Shown here piece by piece: positions 22,630 through 31,426 of a DNA stretch of 64,000 nt (its first letter is position 1; each line of letters begins with the position of its first letter). The notes beneath the pieces were generated by a model that was not told the origin of the DNA, ran no database searches, and was given only the letters and a program-made list of their open reading frames with translations. The translations under genes and the position numbers were made by a program. This stretch comes from Candidatus Nitrosopumilus sp. (GTDB lineage: Archaea; Thermoproteota; Nitrososphaeria; Nitrososphaerales; Nitrosopumilaceae): positions 1 through 64,000 of the forward strand of contig JAOTTS010000003.1 of NCBI GenBank assembly GCA_029864335.1, written 5' to 3'.

Positions 22630-25413
22630 ATGAAAAAATTTCTAATACTTTTAGTGATTTTATATTCTGTATCCATTCCATTTGTATCAGCACATCCATT
22701 TACAGAAGAAACTATTCCTAGTTTAACATCAAATGCGCCTGCAGGAATTTCAGAAGTAATTGTATTTTATTCAGAGCCAGTTGACATTAATTTTAGTGAA
22801 ATCAAAGTATTTGACAGTGATGGGAATCAAATTGACAACAAAGATACTACTTACTATGAAGGTGAGTTATCTCTAATTGTTACAACCCCGCCACTAGAAG
22901 ATGGAATTTACACAGCATCAACTAAAGTTCTATCCAAAGTTGACGGACATCTTGTTCCAAGTGCATTTCTATTTGCAGTTGGGGATGTAGTAATTGATCC
23001 TTCTTTGTTTGATCAAGATAGACCATCAGAGATTGTATTTTTACCAGAAGCTGGTGCAAGGTTTCCAGGAATTGTAGGTCAAACTATTGTTTTAGGTGCA
23101 GTTATTGCATCGCTAATTATTTGGGGAACACAAAACAAACAACTAATCAAAGAAGAATTAGAAAAGATTGAAAATTTCCATCATGGGAAATTTATGTCAA
23201 TAACAGGAATTGGACTGATACTAATTTTTATCTCAAATATTTTGATGATTGCAGTACAAAGTGTAAGATTGGAAGTGTCACCAATAGATGCGATTCAGAC
23301 AGATTTTGGTTCTACTTGGGTTATTAGAATTATCATTACTATAATTTCATTAGTGATCTGGTTTAGTATGGATAGAAAGAAAATTCTATCAAAGAAAAAT
23401 CAGATTCCATTACTTGTATCAATGTTGGCATTAATTGCTACTTCAAGTTTAATTGGACATGGTGCAGCAAGTGGAGAATCCCCTGCTATAGTTTTAGATT
23501 ATATCCATAATCTTGTTTCAGCAATTTGGATAGGCGGAATATTCTATTTTGTTTTTATTTTACTTCCAACATTTTCACAATTAAAAGAAAAAAATCGAGA
23601 GAAGATGAGTTTGGTGTTGATTCCAAGATTCTCAATTGCTTTTATTATTGCTGTAGGAGTTGTGATAATTACAGGACCAACTCTATTGTGGTTCTTAGAA
23701 AGTGATGTTGGATTAATTACAGAATCTGTGTATGGTCAACTAATTATTCTGAAAATTGCCATTGCAGCAATTATAATCGGATTTGGTGGATTTTTTCAGT
23801 TTAAAGTTCAAAAAAATGCCGAAAAGAATTTTCAATCAGGAAAAATTTCAGTTCATAAAAAACTAAAGAGATCACTCAAAGTTGATGCTATATTAGGAAT
23901 TGTTCTTCTTGGAGTAGTTGCTCTTTTAACTAATGGCACATTACCTGCTGGTGAAATTCAAAAAGTTGATGCTCAGGAAATAATTTATGGATTTAAAATA
24001 ATAGAGTTTACAGAGAATGCAAAATTTGATATCGATATTTCGCCATTTTCTAGTGGAACAAATACGATTTTAGTTAAAGTTAGTGACTTTGAAGGAAACC
24101 AGATATATGATTCAAATCAAGTTAAGGTAAAGATATCAAATCCATCAAAAAACATTTCACCAATTGAAGTTCCTATGGAATTAATTAATCAAGATGAAGA
24201 CAGACCCATAGAATTTCAAGGAGAATTAACATTTGGATTTTCAGGAGAATGGCTAGTAGAGATTGAAGCCCAGAGAACAGAGAATGCAAATGAATCAAAG
24301 CTTTTGAATTTACTTGTAAAACCAAGACTGGCAGACATTCAAACACAAGTTACAGAATATGAATTACCAGAAGATGCAAAACCACTCTATCCATTGTATG
24401 ACGGAAGTAATTCTATTTGGATTAGTGATGCATCAGCTCCAAGATTGTGGCAATTTTCACTTGAAACTCAAGAATTTACATCATATTCGTTTGATGGATT
24501 AACTACAACATTTCTAACACAAGACAACAAAGGAAATATTTGGTTTACAGATACTCCAAGAAATCAAATTGGATTTCTAGATCCCCATACAAAAGAAATT
24601 ACAACAAAATCTATTCCTAAATTAGATCCAGTAATTTCAGAAAACACTCCACTTTTCATACAGGCAGACTTTGATGGTAACATTTGGATTACAATAGTCA
24701 ACAAAAACAGAATTGTAAAATATTCTCCAGAGATGGATAAATTTGAAGAGATTGTCTTATCACAAAGAGAATCATTGCCATTTGCTCTAGCAATTGATGA
24801 TGATGGAAAAATATGGTATACAACAACTGGTACAGGAAAAATTGGATACATTGATTCTAAAGATAACAAAATAAGAGAATTCTCATCTGAGCCTCCATTG
24901 CAGGGTCCTGAGGCTTTGCTCTTTGATGATGAGGGAAATCTTTGGATTGCAGAGCATACAGGCTTGGGAATTGCCAAATTTAATCCAGTTTTAGAAACAT
25001 TTGACAGAATTTCAGTTCCAGATGATGAGGCATTACCATTTGGAATGACATTTGATAAATATGGAAATGTGTGGTTTGCACAGCATACGGTAGATAATCT
25101 TGGAGTGTATGATCCTGACAACAATAACTTGATTGAAGTTCCAATTCCAACTGAAACATCATTTGTTCAATTCATGACATCGGATGGAAATGATAATGTG
25201 TGGTTTGTTGAACAACAATCAAACAAAATTGGAACTGTAAAAATTACAGAAATTCCTATTATTACATCACAAATACAAACAACAAATGACTTTGAATTAA
25301 AATACACAGAAATTGTATCACCACTAATCGCACTAGGAATTATTGCAACATCTCTATTTTATGTAAAAAGCATACAAGATAAAAGAAGATTAAATTCTTT
25401 AATTAACTCTTAG
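22630..25413 (+). CDS. CopC-CopD-beta-propeller fusion protein
   Basis: 927 aa. After a signal peptide (ending VSA) the mature protein begins HPFTEETIP and runs as a CopC domain to about residue 120, with KVDGHLVPSAF supplying the Asp and His that join the N-terminal His at the Cu(II) site of CopC. Residues about 145-440 hold eight or so membrane helices with the CopD segment DYIHNLVSAIWIGGIFYFVF. A further beta domain (450-570) leads to a six-bladed propeller (about 575-880) of the streptogramin-lyase/SMP-30 type with repeats like GNIWFTDTPRNQIG. A last helix anchors the C terminus. CopC/CopD take up periplasmic copper; the propeller is an unusual addition. TATA-like GTTTAAATT is centred 28 nt upstream of the ATG. 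Confidence 0.88.
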   Translation: MKKFLILLVILYSVSIPFVSAHPFTEETIPSLTSNAPAGISEVIVFYSEPVDINFSEIKVFDSDGNQIDNKDTTYYEGELSLIVTTPPLEDGIYTASTKVLSKVDGHLVPSAFLFAVGDVVIDPSLFDQDRPSEIVFLPEAGARFPGIVGQTIVLGAVIASLIIWGTQNKQLIKEELEKIENFHHGKFMSITGIGLILIFISNILMIAVQSVRLEVSPIDAIQTDFGSTWVIRIIITIISLVIWFSMDRKKILSKKNQIPLLVSMLALIATSSLIGHGAASGESPAIVLDYIHNLVSAIWIGGIFYFVFILLPTFSQLKEKNREKMSLVLIPRFSIAFIIAVGVVIITGPTLLWFLESDVGLITESVYGQLIILKIAIAAIIIGFGGFFQFKVQKNAEKNFQSGKISVHKKLKRSLKVDAILGIVLLGVVALLTNGTLPAGEIQKVDAQEIIYGFKIIEFTENAKFDIDISPFSSGTNTILVKVSDFEGNQIYDSNQVKVKISNPSKNISPIEVPMELINQDEDRPIEFQGELTFGFSGEWLVEIEAQRTENANESKLLNLLVKPRLADIQTQVTEYELPEDAKPLYPLYDGSNSIWISDASAPRLWQFSLETQEFTSYSFDGLTTTFLTQDNKGNIWFTDTPRNQIGFLDPHTKEITTKSIPKLDPVISENTPLFIQADFDGNIWITIVNKNRIVKYSPEMDKFEEIVLSQRESLPFALAIDDDGKIWYTTTGTGKIGYIDSKDNKIREFSSEPPLQGPEALLFDDEGNLWIAEHTGLGIAKFNPVLETFDRISVPDDEALPFGMTFDKYGNVWFAQHTVDNLGVYDPDNNNLIEVPIPTETSFVQFMTSDGNDNVWFVEQQSNKIGTVKITEIPIITSQIQTTNDFELKYTEIVSPLIALGIIATSLFYVKSIQDKRRLNSLINS

Positions 25414-26221
25414 ATAATAATCCAGATGATTTTATTCCCATAGTTCCTGCAAGTAGGCTAATTGCCAATAAAACAATAGTTCCTGCAGGAGTAATATCAA
25501 ATATGTAAGAGAGTAAGATTCCTACAACCACAGAAAATATAGAAAAGCTCATAGAGATTATTGCAGTTTGTTTGAATCCCTTGCCGTACATAATTGCAGT
25601 AACGTTAGGAATTACAAACAAAGCTGAAATTAACAATACGCCTACAAGTTGAATTGATGTAACTACAGTTATTCCTGCCATAAACACAATCAAATAATTT
25701 ATTTTCTCAACAGGAATTCCACTTACTTTGGCTTGCTCTTCATTAAATGTTGAATAAAGAATTTGACGATATAGCAACAAAATTACAATTAGAATTCCAC
25801 CAGTTAATGACAAAATTAGAACAGTGTCATTTACACTAACAAGAAGAATACTTCCAAATAGAAAACTAAAGATATCAATCGTAAAACCGCCTGATAATCC
25901 TATAATTACGAGTCCAACTGCAATTCCTGAGGATAATAGTACTGCAATTGATGCATCACCAGAGATATTGTATCTATCCTTAATTTTTGTAATAATTAAT
26001 GCACTTGCAATTGAAACACCATATGCTGTCCATAATGGATAAACTCCAGCAAGTAAACCTAATGCAATTCCACCAAATGATGAATGTGCAATTGCATCAC
26101 CAAATAATGAGTAACGTCTCAAAACTAGGAATAATCCAATAACAGAACAAAGAATAGCTATTGCAATGCCAGAGATTAGTGCTCTGTGCATAAAACTGAA
26201 AGTTAGGATTTCTAGAGACAT
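25403..26221 (-). CDS. Metal ABC transporter permease (ZnuB/MntB type)
   Basis: 272 aa with about eight membrane helices and the family segments SVIGLFLVLRRYSLFGDAIAHSSFGGIALGLL and LVGVLLISALFVIPNVTA. It forms the channel for Zn, Mn or a related divalent ion. The ATPase gene ends 2 nt upstream on the same strand. Its last 11 bp overlap the 3' end of the convergent copCD fusion gene. Confidence 0.92.
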   Translation of the reverse strand: MSLEILTFSFMHRALISGIAIAILCSVIGLFLVLRRYSLFGDAIAHSSFGGIALGLLAGVYPLWTAYGVSIASALIITKIKDRYNISGDASIAVLLSSGIAVGLVIIGLSGGFTIDIFSFLFGSILLVSVNDTVLILSLTGGILIVILLLYRQILYSTFNEEQAKVSGIPVEKINYLIVFMAGITVVTSIQLVGVLLISALFVIPNVTAIMYGKGFKQTAIISMSFSIFSVVVGILLSYIFDITPAGTIVLLAISLLAGTMGIKSSGLLSKS

Positions 26222-26223
26222 AG

Positions 26224-26946
26224 TTAGTGATGATGCATGTGTTCCTGCATTGAAGCCTCAGAATATTGTTTTACTAATTCATCATTTGAAAAGAATTTTT
26301 CAGATTCACCATGGAAAAATAGTGTTCTGTTTAGACATGCCACATGATTTGCCAATTGATTTACTGCATCCAAATCATGAGATGACCAAATGATAGTAAT
26401 TTTTTGTTTAGAGTTTAATTCACGTAAAATGCTGTAAAACAAATCAATGCTTTGTTGATCAATTCCTGTTACAGGTTCATCAAGAATCAGAATTCTTGGA
26501 TTTATGATTAGAGCTTTTGCAATAAAAACACGTTGTTGTTGACCTCCAGATAATTCACCAATTCTTCTGTTTCTTAGTTCATGTATCCATAATTGCTGTA
26601 AAATTTCATCAATTTTATTTTCGTCTGATTCATTTCTTAGTCCCATTCTTACAACATCAGTTACTGTAACTGGGAAATTTTTTTCAAAAATTGGTTTTTG
26701 TGGAACATACCCAATTTCTTTGAGATAATTTTTTGATTTTCTAATATCCTCACCAAAAAATTTGATAGTTCCTTTGTACTTTGTGTTTAGCCCAAGCATA
26801 GAGTCAAAAAGGGTAGATTTGCCTGCGCCGTTAGGACCAATTATGCCTAGAAAATCACCTTGATTAATCTCGAAACTAACATCATCTAGTGCTTTAACAT
26901 CAGGATATTGAACGGTTAGATTTTCAATCTCAACTATTTTCAACAT
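26224..26946 (-). CDS. Metal ABC transporter ATP-binding protein (ZnuC/MntA type)
   Basis: 240 aa with Walker A GPNGAGKSTLF, signature LSGGQQQRVFIAKAL, Walker B RILILDEPVTGID and switch SSHD. The C terminus is HGESEKFF...QEHMHHH, so a histidine-rich tail hangs off the nucleotide-binding domain and might bind the transported metal from the cytoplasmic side. It overlaps the substrate-binding gene by 7 bp and precedes the permease by 2 bp. Confidence 0.92.
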   Translation of the reverse strand: MLKIVEIENLTVQYPDVKALDDVSFEINQGDFLGIIGPNGAGKSTLFDSMLGLNTKYKGTIKFFGEDIRKSKNYLKEIGYVPQKPIFEKNFPVTVTDVVRMGLRNESDENKIDEILQQLWIHELRNRRIGELSGGQQQRVFIAKALIINPRILILDEPVTGIDQQSIDLFYSILRELNSKQKITIIWSSHDLDAVNQLANHVACLNRTLFFHGESEKFFSNDELVKQYSEASMQEHMHHH

Positions 26947-27845
26947 AGTGCCTCCTTTAGATTTTCAAGATTATGAGTCATTTTAGAAATGTAAGTACCA
27001 TCAGATACTACTTCTAAAGGAGACAAAACTAAGACTTTGCCACCTATCTCGTTTGCAATTATTTCAGATGTTCTAGTATTGTCACTTTCTTCAGCAAAAA
27101 TTACTTTAATGTTTAATTTTTTTGCAGTAAAAATAATATTTTCTAATGTTTTTGCAGTAGCTTCCCCATGTGAATCATTTGATAAAATAATTGTATGTTG
27201 ATTTAGATTGTATTCTTTTGCAAAATATGAAAATGCATCATGAAAAGATACAAAATCATTACTACAATTAGAGAGATCATTTCGAATTTTTAAATCAAGT
27301 AGATCTAATTCTTTAATATATACTGCAGCATTTGACTGATAATATTTTTCATTAACAGGATCAGAATTTGAAAATGCGTTCGCAATATTTTGTACTTGAA
27401 TTTTTGCATAAACAGGATTTAGCCAAATGTGCGGATCTCCAGAATTCTGGGAAATTTCATCATTAGAATTCTTAGATAAAATTCCATAACTTGTATCAAT
27501 TATCTCACCAGAATAACCAATCTCTTCTAAATTATCAACCCAGTTTTCAAAACCAATTCCATTGATAATGATTAGATCTACCTTTTGCATTCTTTGTACA
27601 TCTTTAACAGTTGGTTCCCAATCATGAGGTTCAACCCCTATAGGAACAAGTAAGACAACATCAATTTTTTCTTTTCCTACATTTTGTGAAAATTCATGTA
27701 GTGGGTTAAATGACGAAATGACTTGTAGTTTTGAATTATTGGAACTTGTAAATTGTTGGTTTGTATTAGTTCCATAAACAGCAATCGAGCTTAATGGAAT
27801 TATTATTGCGATTGCAATTATTGCTATCTTTATCTGAATATTCAC
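26940..27845 (-). CDS. Metal-binding ABC transporter substrate-binding protein (ZnuA/TroA family)
   Basis: 301 aa: an N-terminal signal anchor, then the cluster A-I fold with metal ligands in GVEPHDWEP (His), GDPHIWLNP (His), SFHDAFSYF (His) and AEESDNTRTSE (acidic). There is no long His-rich loop of the kind found in many ZnuA proteins. Three His plus one carboxylate is the usual Zn/Mn site; which ion is carried is not fixed by sequence. First gene of the three-gene operon and divergent from the NikR-like regulator, 90 bp away. Confidence 0.9.
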   Translation of the reverse strand: MNIQIKIAIIAIAIIIPLSSIAVYGTNTNQQFTSSNNSKLQVISSFNPLHEFSQNVGKEKIDVVLLVPIGVEPHDWEPTVKDVQRMQKVDLIIINGIGFENWVDNLEEIGYSGEIIDTSYGILSKNSNDEISQNSGDPHIWLNPVYAKIQVQNIANAFSNSDPVNEKYYQSNAAVYIKELDLLDLKIRNDLSNCSNDFVSFHDAFSYFAKEYNLNQHTIILSNDSHGEATAKTLENIIFTAKKLNIKVIFAEESDNTRTSEIIANEIGGKVLVLSPLEVVSDGTYISKMTHNLENLKEALC

Positions 27846-27881
27846 GCAGCAGATATTTACGGATTATTAATAAATCTATGA

Positions 27882-27896
27882 AATCTTAATAAGATT
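27882..27896. promoter_or_regulatory. Palindrome in the znu/nikR-like divergent promoter
   Basis: AATCTTA-A-TAAGATT, a perfect 7-bp inverted repeat around one base. It lies between the divergent genes, 37 nt before the substrate-binding gene start and 40 nt before the regulator ATG. Ribbon-helix-helix repressors bind such palindromes, so it is a candidate operator. Confidence 0.5.
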
Positions 27897-27906
27897 AATT
27901 GCTAAA

Positions 27907-27915
27907 CTTATAAGA
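27907..27915 (+). promoter_or_regulatory. TATA box of the NikR-like gene
   Basis: CTTATAAGA, centred 25 nt before the ATG at 27936; consistent with a leaderless transcript. Confidence 0.55.
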
Positions 27916-27935
27916 TAATTAATAACATTAGGCAT

Positions 27936-28319
27936 ATGACAATAGTCTCAATTTCATTAAACGATGAAATTCTCTCAGAATTAGACAAGTTGCAAACAAC
28001 TATGGGATTTTCAGGGAGGTCTGAGGCAATTAGAGCAGGAATCAGATCATTTGTTTCTGAAGAAAAACAAAAAGCAGATTTATCTGGAAATATTCACGCA
28101 ATTCTTTTGGTTGTACATAATGATGAATTTGATCATGTGGTTTCAGGAATTATCCATAATTTTGAAGATTTAATCACAACACATCTTCATAGCAAAATTG
28201 AGAAAGAAAAGTGCATGGAGCTCTTTTTGATTAATGGTGATGCAGAAAAAGTCTCTACAATTACAAAAGATTTTCAGACAAACAAAAACATGAACACTGT
28301 AAAGCTAGTTACACTTTAG
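27936..28319 (+). CDS. NikR/CopG-family metal-responsive repressor
   Basis: 127 aa: an N-terminal ribbon-helix-helix (VSISLNDEILSELDKLQTTM, FSGRSEAIRAGIRSFV) and an ACT-like metal domain. The NikR metal residues are represented by SGIIHNFEDLITTHLHSKIEKEKCMEL, i.e. His, a His-x-His pair and Cys. The spacing from the pair to Cys is eight residues against six in E. coli NikR, so metal preference may differ. Divergence from the znuABC-like operon makes that operon its likely target. The last codons overlap the convergent PEFG-protein gene by 4 bp. Confidence 0.88.
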   Translation: MTIVSISLNDEILSELDKLQTTMGFSGRSEAIRAGIRSFVSEEKQKADLSGNIHAILLVVHNDEFDHVVSGIIHNFEDLITTHLHSKIEKEKCMELFLINGDAEKVSTITKDFQTNKNMNTVKLVTL

Positions 28320-29677
28320 ATATTTAGTGGATTTGTTCTAGTTACAAAAATTATACTCATTATTGAAATTACTAAAATTAATAATGCAATGGTTCCAAAT
28401 TCGGGTACAACAACTAGTGCAAATTCAGTTTCTTGTCCTGTATTCCTAATATTTTCAAATTTAATAATTGTTGGACCTGTTTGATCTTCAGCAAATGTAA
28501 ATTTCTCAAATTCTCCACCAACTTGTGCAGTACCAGATACACGATGAATTTCTTTCCCATTTTGGATTAGGATAAATGTATAATCAGAATTTCTTAAAGG
28601 ATCATTAGTTCTTCCGTCTCTAATTGTAAAAATAAAATTTGTGTCAATTCCAGGTTCAACTTCTAGTGGTTCCCATGAGAGATTTACTTTAAAGTCCTCA
28701 CTTTTTGTATATGCCTCTAAGGGAAATGCTTTATCTTTACTAGTAGATATTGTAAACATCATATTTTCTGGTAATGGTTCATCGGTTTTTTTCATTTCAT
28801 TTTTCAAATATCGTAAATGATCCTGTAGTAAAACAAGATGAACTATTCTTTCGTTATCATCGGTATAATCATCAACAGATATTGAGGATTTGAATAATTC
28901 AATATCATTTACATTTGCAGAATAGCTTGGAGACAAGAATTCTACAAAATCTTTTGGCAAATGAGTCTCTACATGAACTACTAATACATGAGACAATTGT
29001 TTTTCACTCCAATCAAATGGCATTTCAAATGTAACCTGTTTAGCCTCAAAATCATACTTGAAATTAGAAATTGAATCAAAATAGGACTTTGAACGAAATT
29101 CTACATCATTATTTTCAGAATCCTTTTGCATAAAAGAGACAGTCTCAATTAAGCTCAAATCAGCATTATAGACACCAGAATTCTCTATGATGTTTATGGG
29201 TTCATCAATAGTTCTAATCTCAATCTCAAAATTATACAAACCAGATGAAGTAAACAATGGACCTGTAATCTCTATAGGATTAGATTCTGTTCCATGCCAT
29301 GCTCCAAGTAGTGAGTCTTGCTCACCATGAATTGTTAATTTTTCTTCTTGTGTCGGAGTTACCTTAATTTGTAAAACTCCATCATCAGCAAAAAAATAAT
29401 TTCTAAAAATCATTTCATTTTTATAAAACAATCCAATTAGGAATGTAACATTTTTTGCATTTTCTTTTGTTTTATCTTCAGTTGCAGTAATTGTGATTTG
29501 TTCTTGAGCATTCTCAAAATACATCGGCATCTCTACTGAAATTGATAACTCTTTTCCTTGAATATCGATTGAAGATATTGTATCAATTCCAAAACCATGT
29601 CCATAGACATTGCTTGCTGGAAATAGCAAGCATGCAACAAGAACAAAGACAGCATATTTTTTTAGAGACAGCATCAT
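28316..29677 (-). CDS. Secreted HGxG-family protein with PEFG-CTERM anchor
   Basis: 453 aa. The signal peptide ends NVYG, followed by HGFGIDTISS. The family core reads NFKYDFEAKQVTFEMPFDWS ... LVVHVETHLPKDF and ERIVHLVLLQDHL, as in the proteins at 16586 and 18384. In place of the WW tails the C terminus is VVPEFGTIALLILVISI plus a basic tail, a PEFG-CTERM sorting signal. So one family uses two different C-terminal endings. Function unknown; the conserved histidines suggest metal binding. The next gene upstream (LON domain) ends 16 nt away. Confidence 0.8.
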   Translation of the reverse strand: MMLSLKKYAVFVLVACLLFPASNVYGHGFGIDTISSIDIQGKELSISVEMPMYFENAQEQITITATEDKTKENAKNVTFLIGLFYKNEMIFRNYFFADDGVLQIKVTPTQEEKLTIHGEQDSLLGAWHGTESNPIEITGPLFTSSGLYNFEIEIRTIDEPINIIENSGVYNADLSLIETVSFMQKDSENNDVEFRSKSYFDSISNFKYDFEAKQVTFEMPFDWSEKQLSHVLVVHVETHLPKDFVEFLSPSYSANVNDIELFKSSISVDDYTDDNERIVHLVLLQDHLRYLKNEMKKTDEPLPENMMFTISTSKDKAFPLEAYTKSEDFKVNLSWEPLEVEPGIDTNFIFTIRDGRTNDPLRNSDYTFILIQNGKEIHRVSGTAQVGGEFEKFTFAEDQTGPTIIKFENIRNTGQETEFALVVVPEFGTIALLILVISIMSIIFVTRTNPLNI

Positions 29678-29693
29678 TTTAGTTCATCAAGGG

Positions 29694-30404
29694 CTATTTT
29701 ACTGTCAATAATTCTTCTACTCTTTGAATTAAATCATCCATTGTTGTTGCCTCTAAAATTGGTTGAAGTTCATTAGGATCTTTTGCACCAAGTGCAGATA
29801 ATGAGTAGATGTAATCAACTGTAGGTGTATCAGTAGTTAGATAGTATTGCTCCAACACATGATCTAAAGCGTGAGGTTCAACAACTTGAGGCAATGCCTG
29901 TATAACAATTTTCTTTTTCCACAATTCAACTAATCGCTCCCATTTTTCTAATGAAATGTTTTCATCAATTTCTGGAATCATTTCAACTTCTGCTTGAATG
30001 TACATTTTTTCTTCTGTTCCAATTTTTTCATGTATATCAGATATTTCTTTATGTCCTTCAACTGAAAGTGGGTCATAGTTTTCAGGCTGGGAAATTGATG
30101 GAGGAATAATTTTTTTGATTTTAAATGAATTTCTTCCTATAGTTTCAATGTGGAGTTGCAACCCATCAATCTCAACGTCTTCACATTTTGTAATTTTAGC
30201 AATTGTTCCAACTAATTTGGGGGAATTCCAACCATTTACAGTATTATTTTCATCAAGCAAACAAACTCCAAACTGACCATCACCTATCATACAATCATCA
30301 ACCAATTGCTTATAGCGTGGCTCAAAAATTCGAAGAGGGAGTTCTTGTCTTGGAAACAGAACTAAATCTAATGGAAAAATAGGAATTACTTTTGTTTGTG
30401 TCAA
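29694..30404 (-). CDS. LON substrate-binding domain protein
   Basis: 236 aa consisting of a LON N-terminal (PUA-like) domain: IPIFPLDLVLFPRQELPLRI ... FEPRYKQLVDDC, GQFGVCLLDE and VGTIAKITKCE. No AAA+ or protease domain follows. In bacterial Lon this domain recognises substrates; stand-alone copies are common in archaea and bacteria with unknown partners. It lies alone between pyrB and the PEFG gene on the same strand. Confidence 0.85.
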   Translation of the reverse strand: MTQTKVIPIFPLDLVLFPRQELPLRIFEPRYKQLVDDCMIGDGQFGVCLLDENNTVNGWNSPKLVGTIAKITKCEDVEIDGLQLHIETIGRNSFKIKKIIPPSISQPENYDPLSVEGHKEISDIHEKIGTEEKMYIQAEVEMIPEIDENISLEKWERLVELWKKKIVIQALPQVVEPHALDHVLEQYYLTTDTPTVDYIYSLSALGAKDPNELQPILEATTMDDLIQRVEELLTVK

Positions 30405-30455
30405 CAGTTTTATTGAAATGTCTCTAGATATATGGAATACGGATTTTAAAATAAA

Positions 30456-31385
30456 TTAAAATCCATTTTTGTTAAGTGTCAGGCCCAAAATGGCAGCACG
30501 TGTATATTTTCCATATTCTGCTTGTTCAAAGTATTTTGCATTTTTTGTCTTATCAACATCAGATGAAATTTCATCTATTCTTGGAAGAGGATGTAAAACT
30601 ATTGAATCATCTTTCATCTGTTTAATCAAATCTAATCCTACTACATAACTCCCTTTGACCTTGAGATATTCTTCTTCGTCAGGAAATCTCTCCTTTTGAA
30701 TTCTTGTAACATAAAGAACATCAAGTTCATCTATTGTTTCTGTTATATCAGTTGATTCAGTAAAATTTAATTTCTTTTTAATTTCATAAACTGAATCAGA
30801 TCTGATTTTTAATGATTCGGGAGAAATTAAGTGCACGTCAACATCATAATTTCCTAGTCCATACAGCAAAGAGTAAACTGTTCGTCCATATTTTAGATCA
30901 CCTACAATTCCAATCTTTAAACCATCAATCTTTTTCTTTTCTTTTTTAATTGTAAACAAATCTTGAATTGCTTGGGTTGGATGTTCTTCTGTACCACTAC
31001 CTGCGTTGATTACAGGTTTATCAGAAACTTCAGCCGCAAATCTACTTGAGCCATCCAAAATATGTCTCAATACAAGAACATCAGAATAAATGGACATTAT
31101 TCGAACAGTATCAGCAAGACTCTCACCTTTTTGAGTTGAAGATGAAGAAACATTTAAGATTCCCAATGAATTTCCACCAATAGATGCCATAGCAGCATCA
31201 AAACTGAGTCGGGTTCTAGTACTGGGTTCATAAAACAAATATCCCAATGTTTTTCCTTTGCAGATTTCTCTTCTGTCAGATGGATCTAATTGCATAATTT
31301 TGTTAGTTGCTGAAAATATTGTTTCTAGTGATTCCTTATCAAAATCCTTAATTGAGATGATATCTTTTTGGTAGAACTGGTTCAT
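30456..31385 (-). CDS. pyrB: Aspartate carbamoyltransferase catalytic subunit
   Basis: 309 aa. It makes N-carbamoyl-aspartate from carbamoyl phosphate and aspartate, the first committed step of pyrimidine synthesis. Motifs: PSTRTRLSFDAA (carbamoyl-phosphate site), GTEEHPTQAIQDLFTI and LHPLPRIDEI. Length matches the family. The regulatory-chain gene pyrI is on the opposite strand with only about 41 bp between the starts; in many archaea the two form one pyrBI operon. Confidence 0.95.
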   Translation of the reverse strand: MNQFYQKDIISIKDFDKESLETIFSATNKIMQLDPSDRREICKGKTLGYLFYEPSTRTRLSFDAAMASIGGNSLGILNVSSSSTQKGESLADTVRIMSIYSDVLVLRHILDGSSRFAAEVSDKPVINAGSGTEEHPTQAIQDLFTIKKEKKKIDGLKIGIVGDLKYGRTVYSLLYGLGNYDVDVHLISPESLKIRSDSVYEIKKKLNFTESTDITETIDELDVLYVTRIQKERFPDEEEYLKVKGSYVVGLDLIKQMKDDSIVLHPLPRIDEISSDVDKTKNAKYFEQAEYGKYTRAAILGLTLNKNGF

Positions 31386-31426
31386 TCTTTCAATAATATA
31401 TACAGGTGACTATACAAAGTATTCTG

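Noticed and set aside
24564-25124. 186-codon minus-strand open frame inside the copCD fusion
   Set aside because: It is antisense to the repeated beta-propeller blades, rich in Ser/Pro/Ile and without start-site support; the plus-strand protein is clear.
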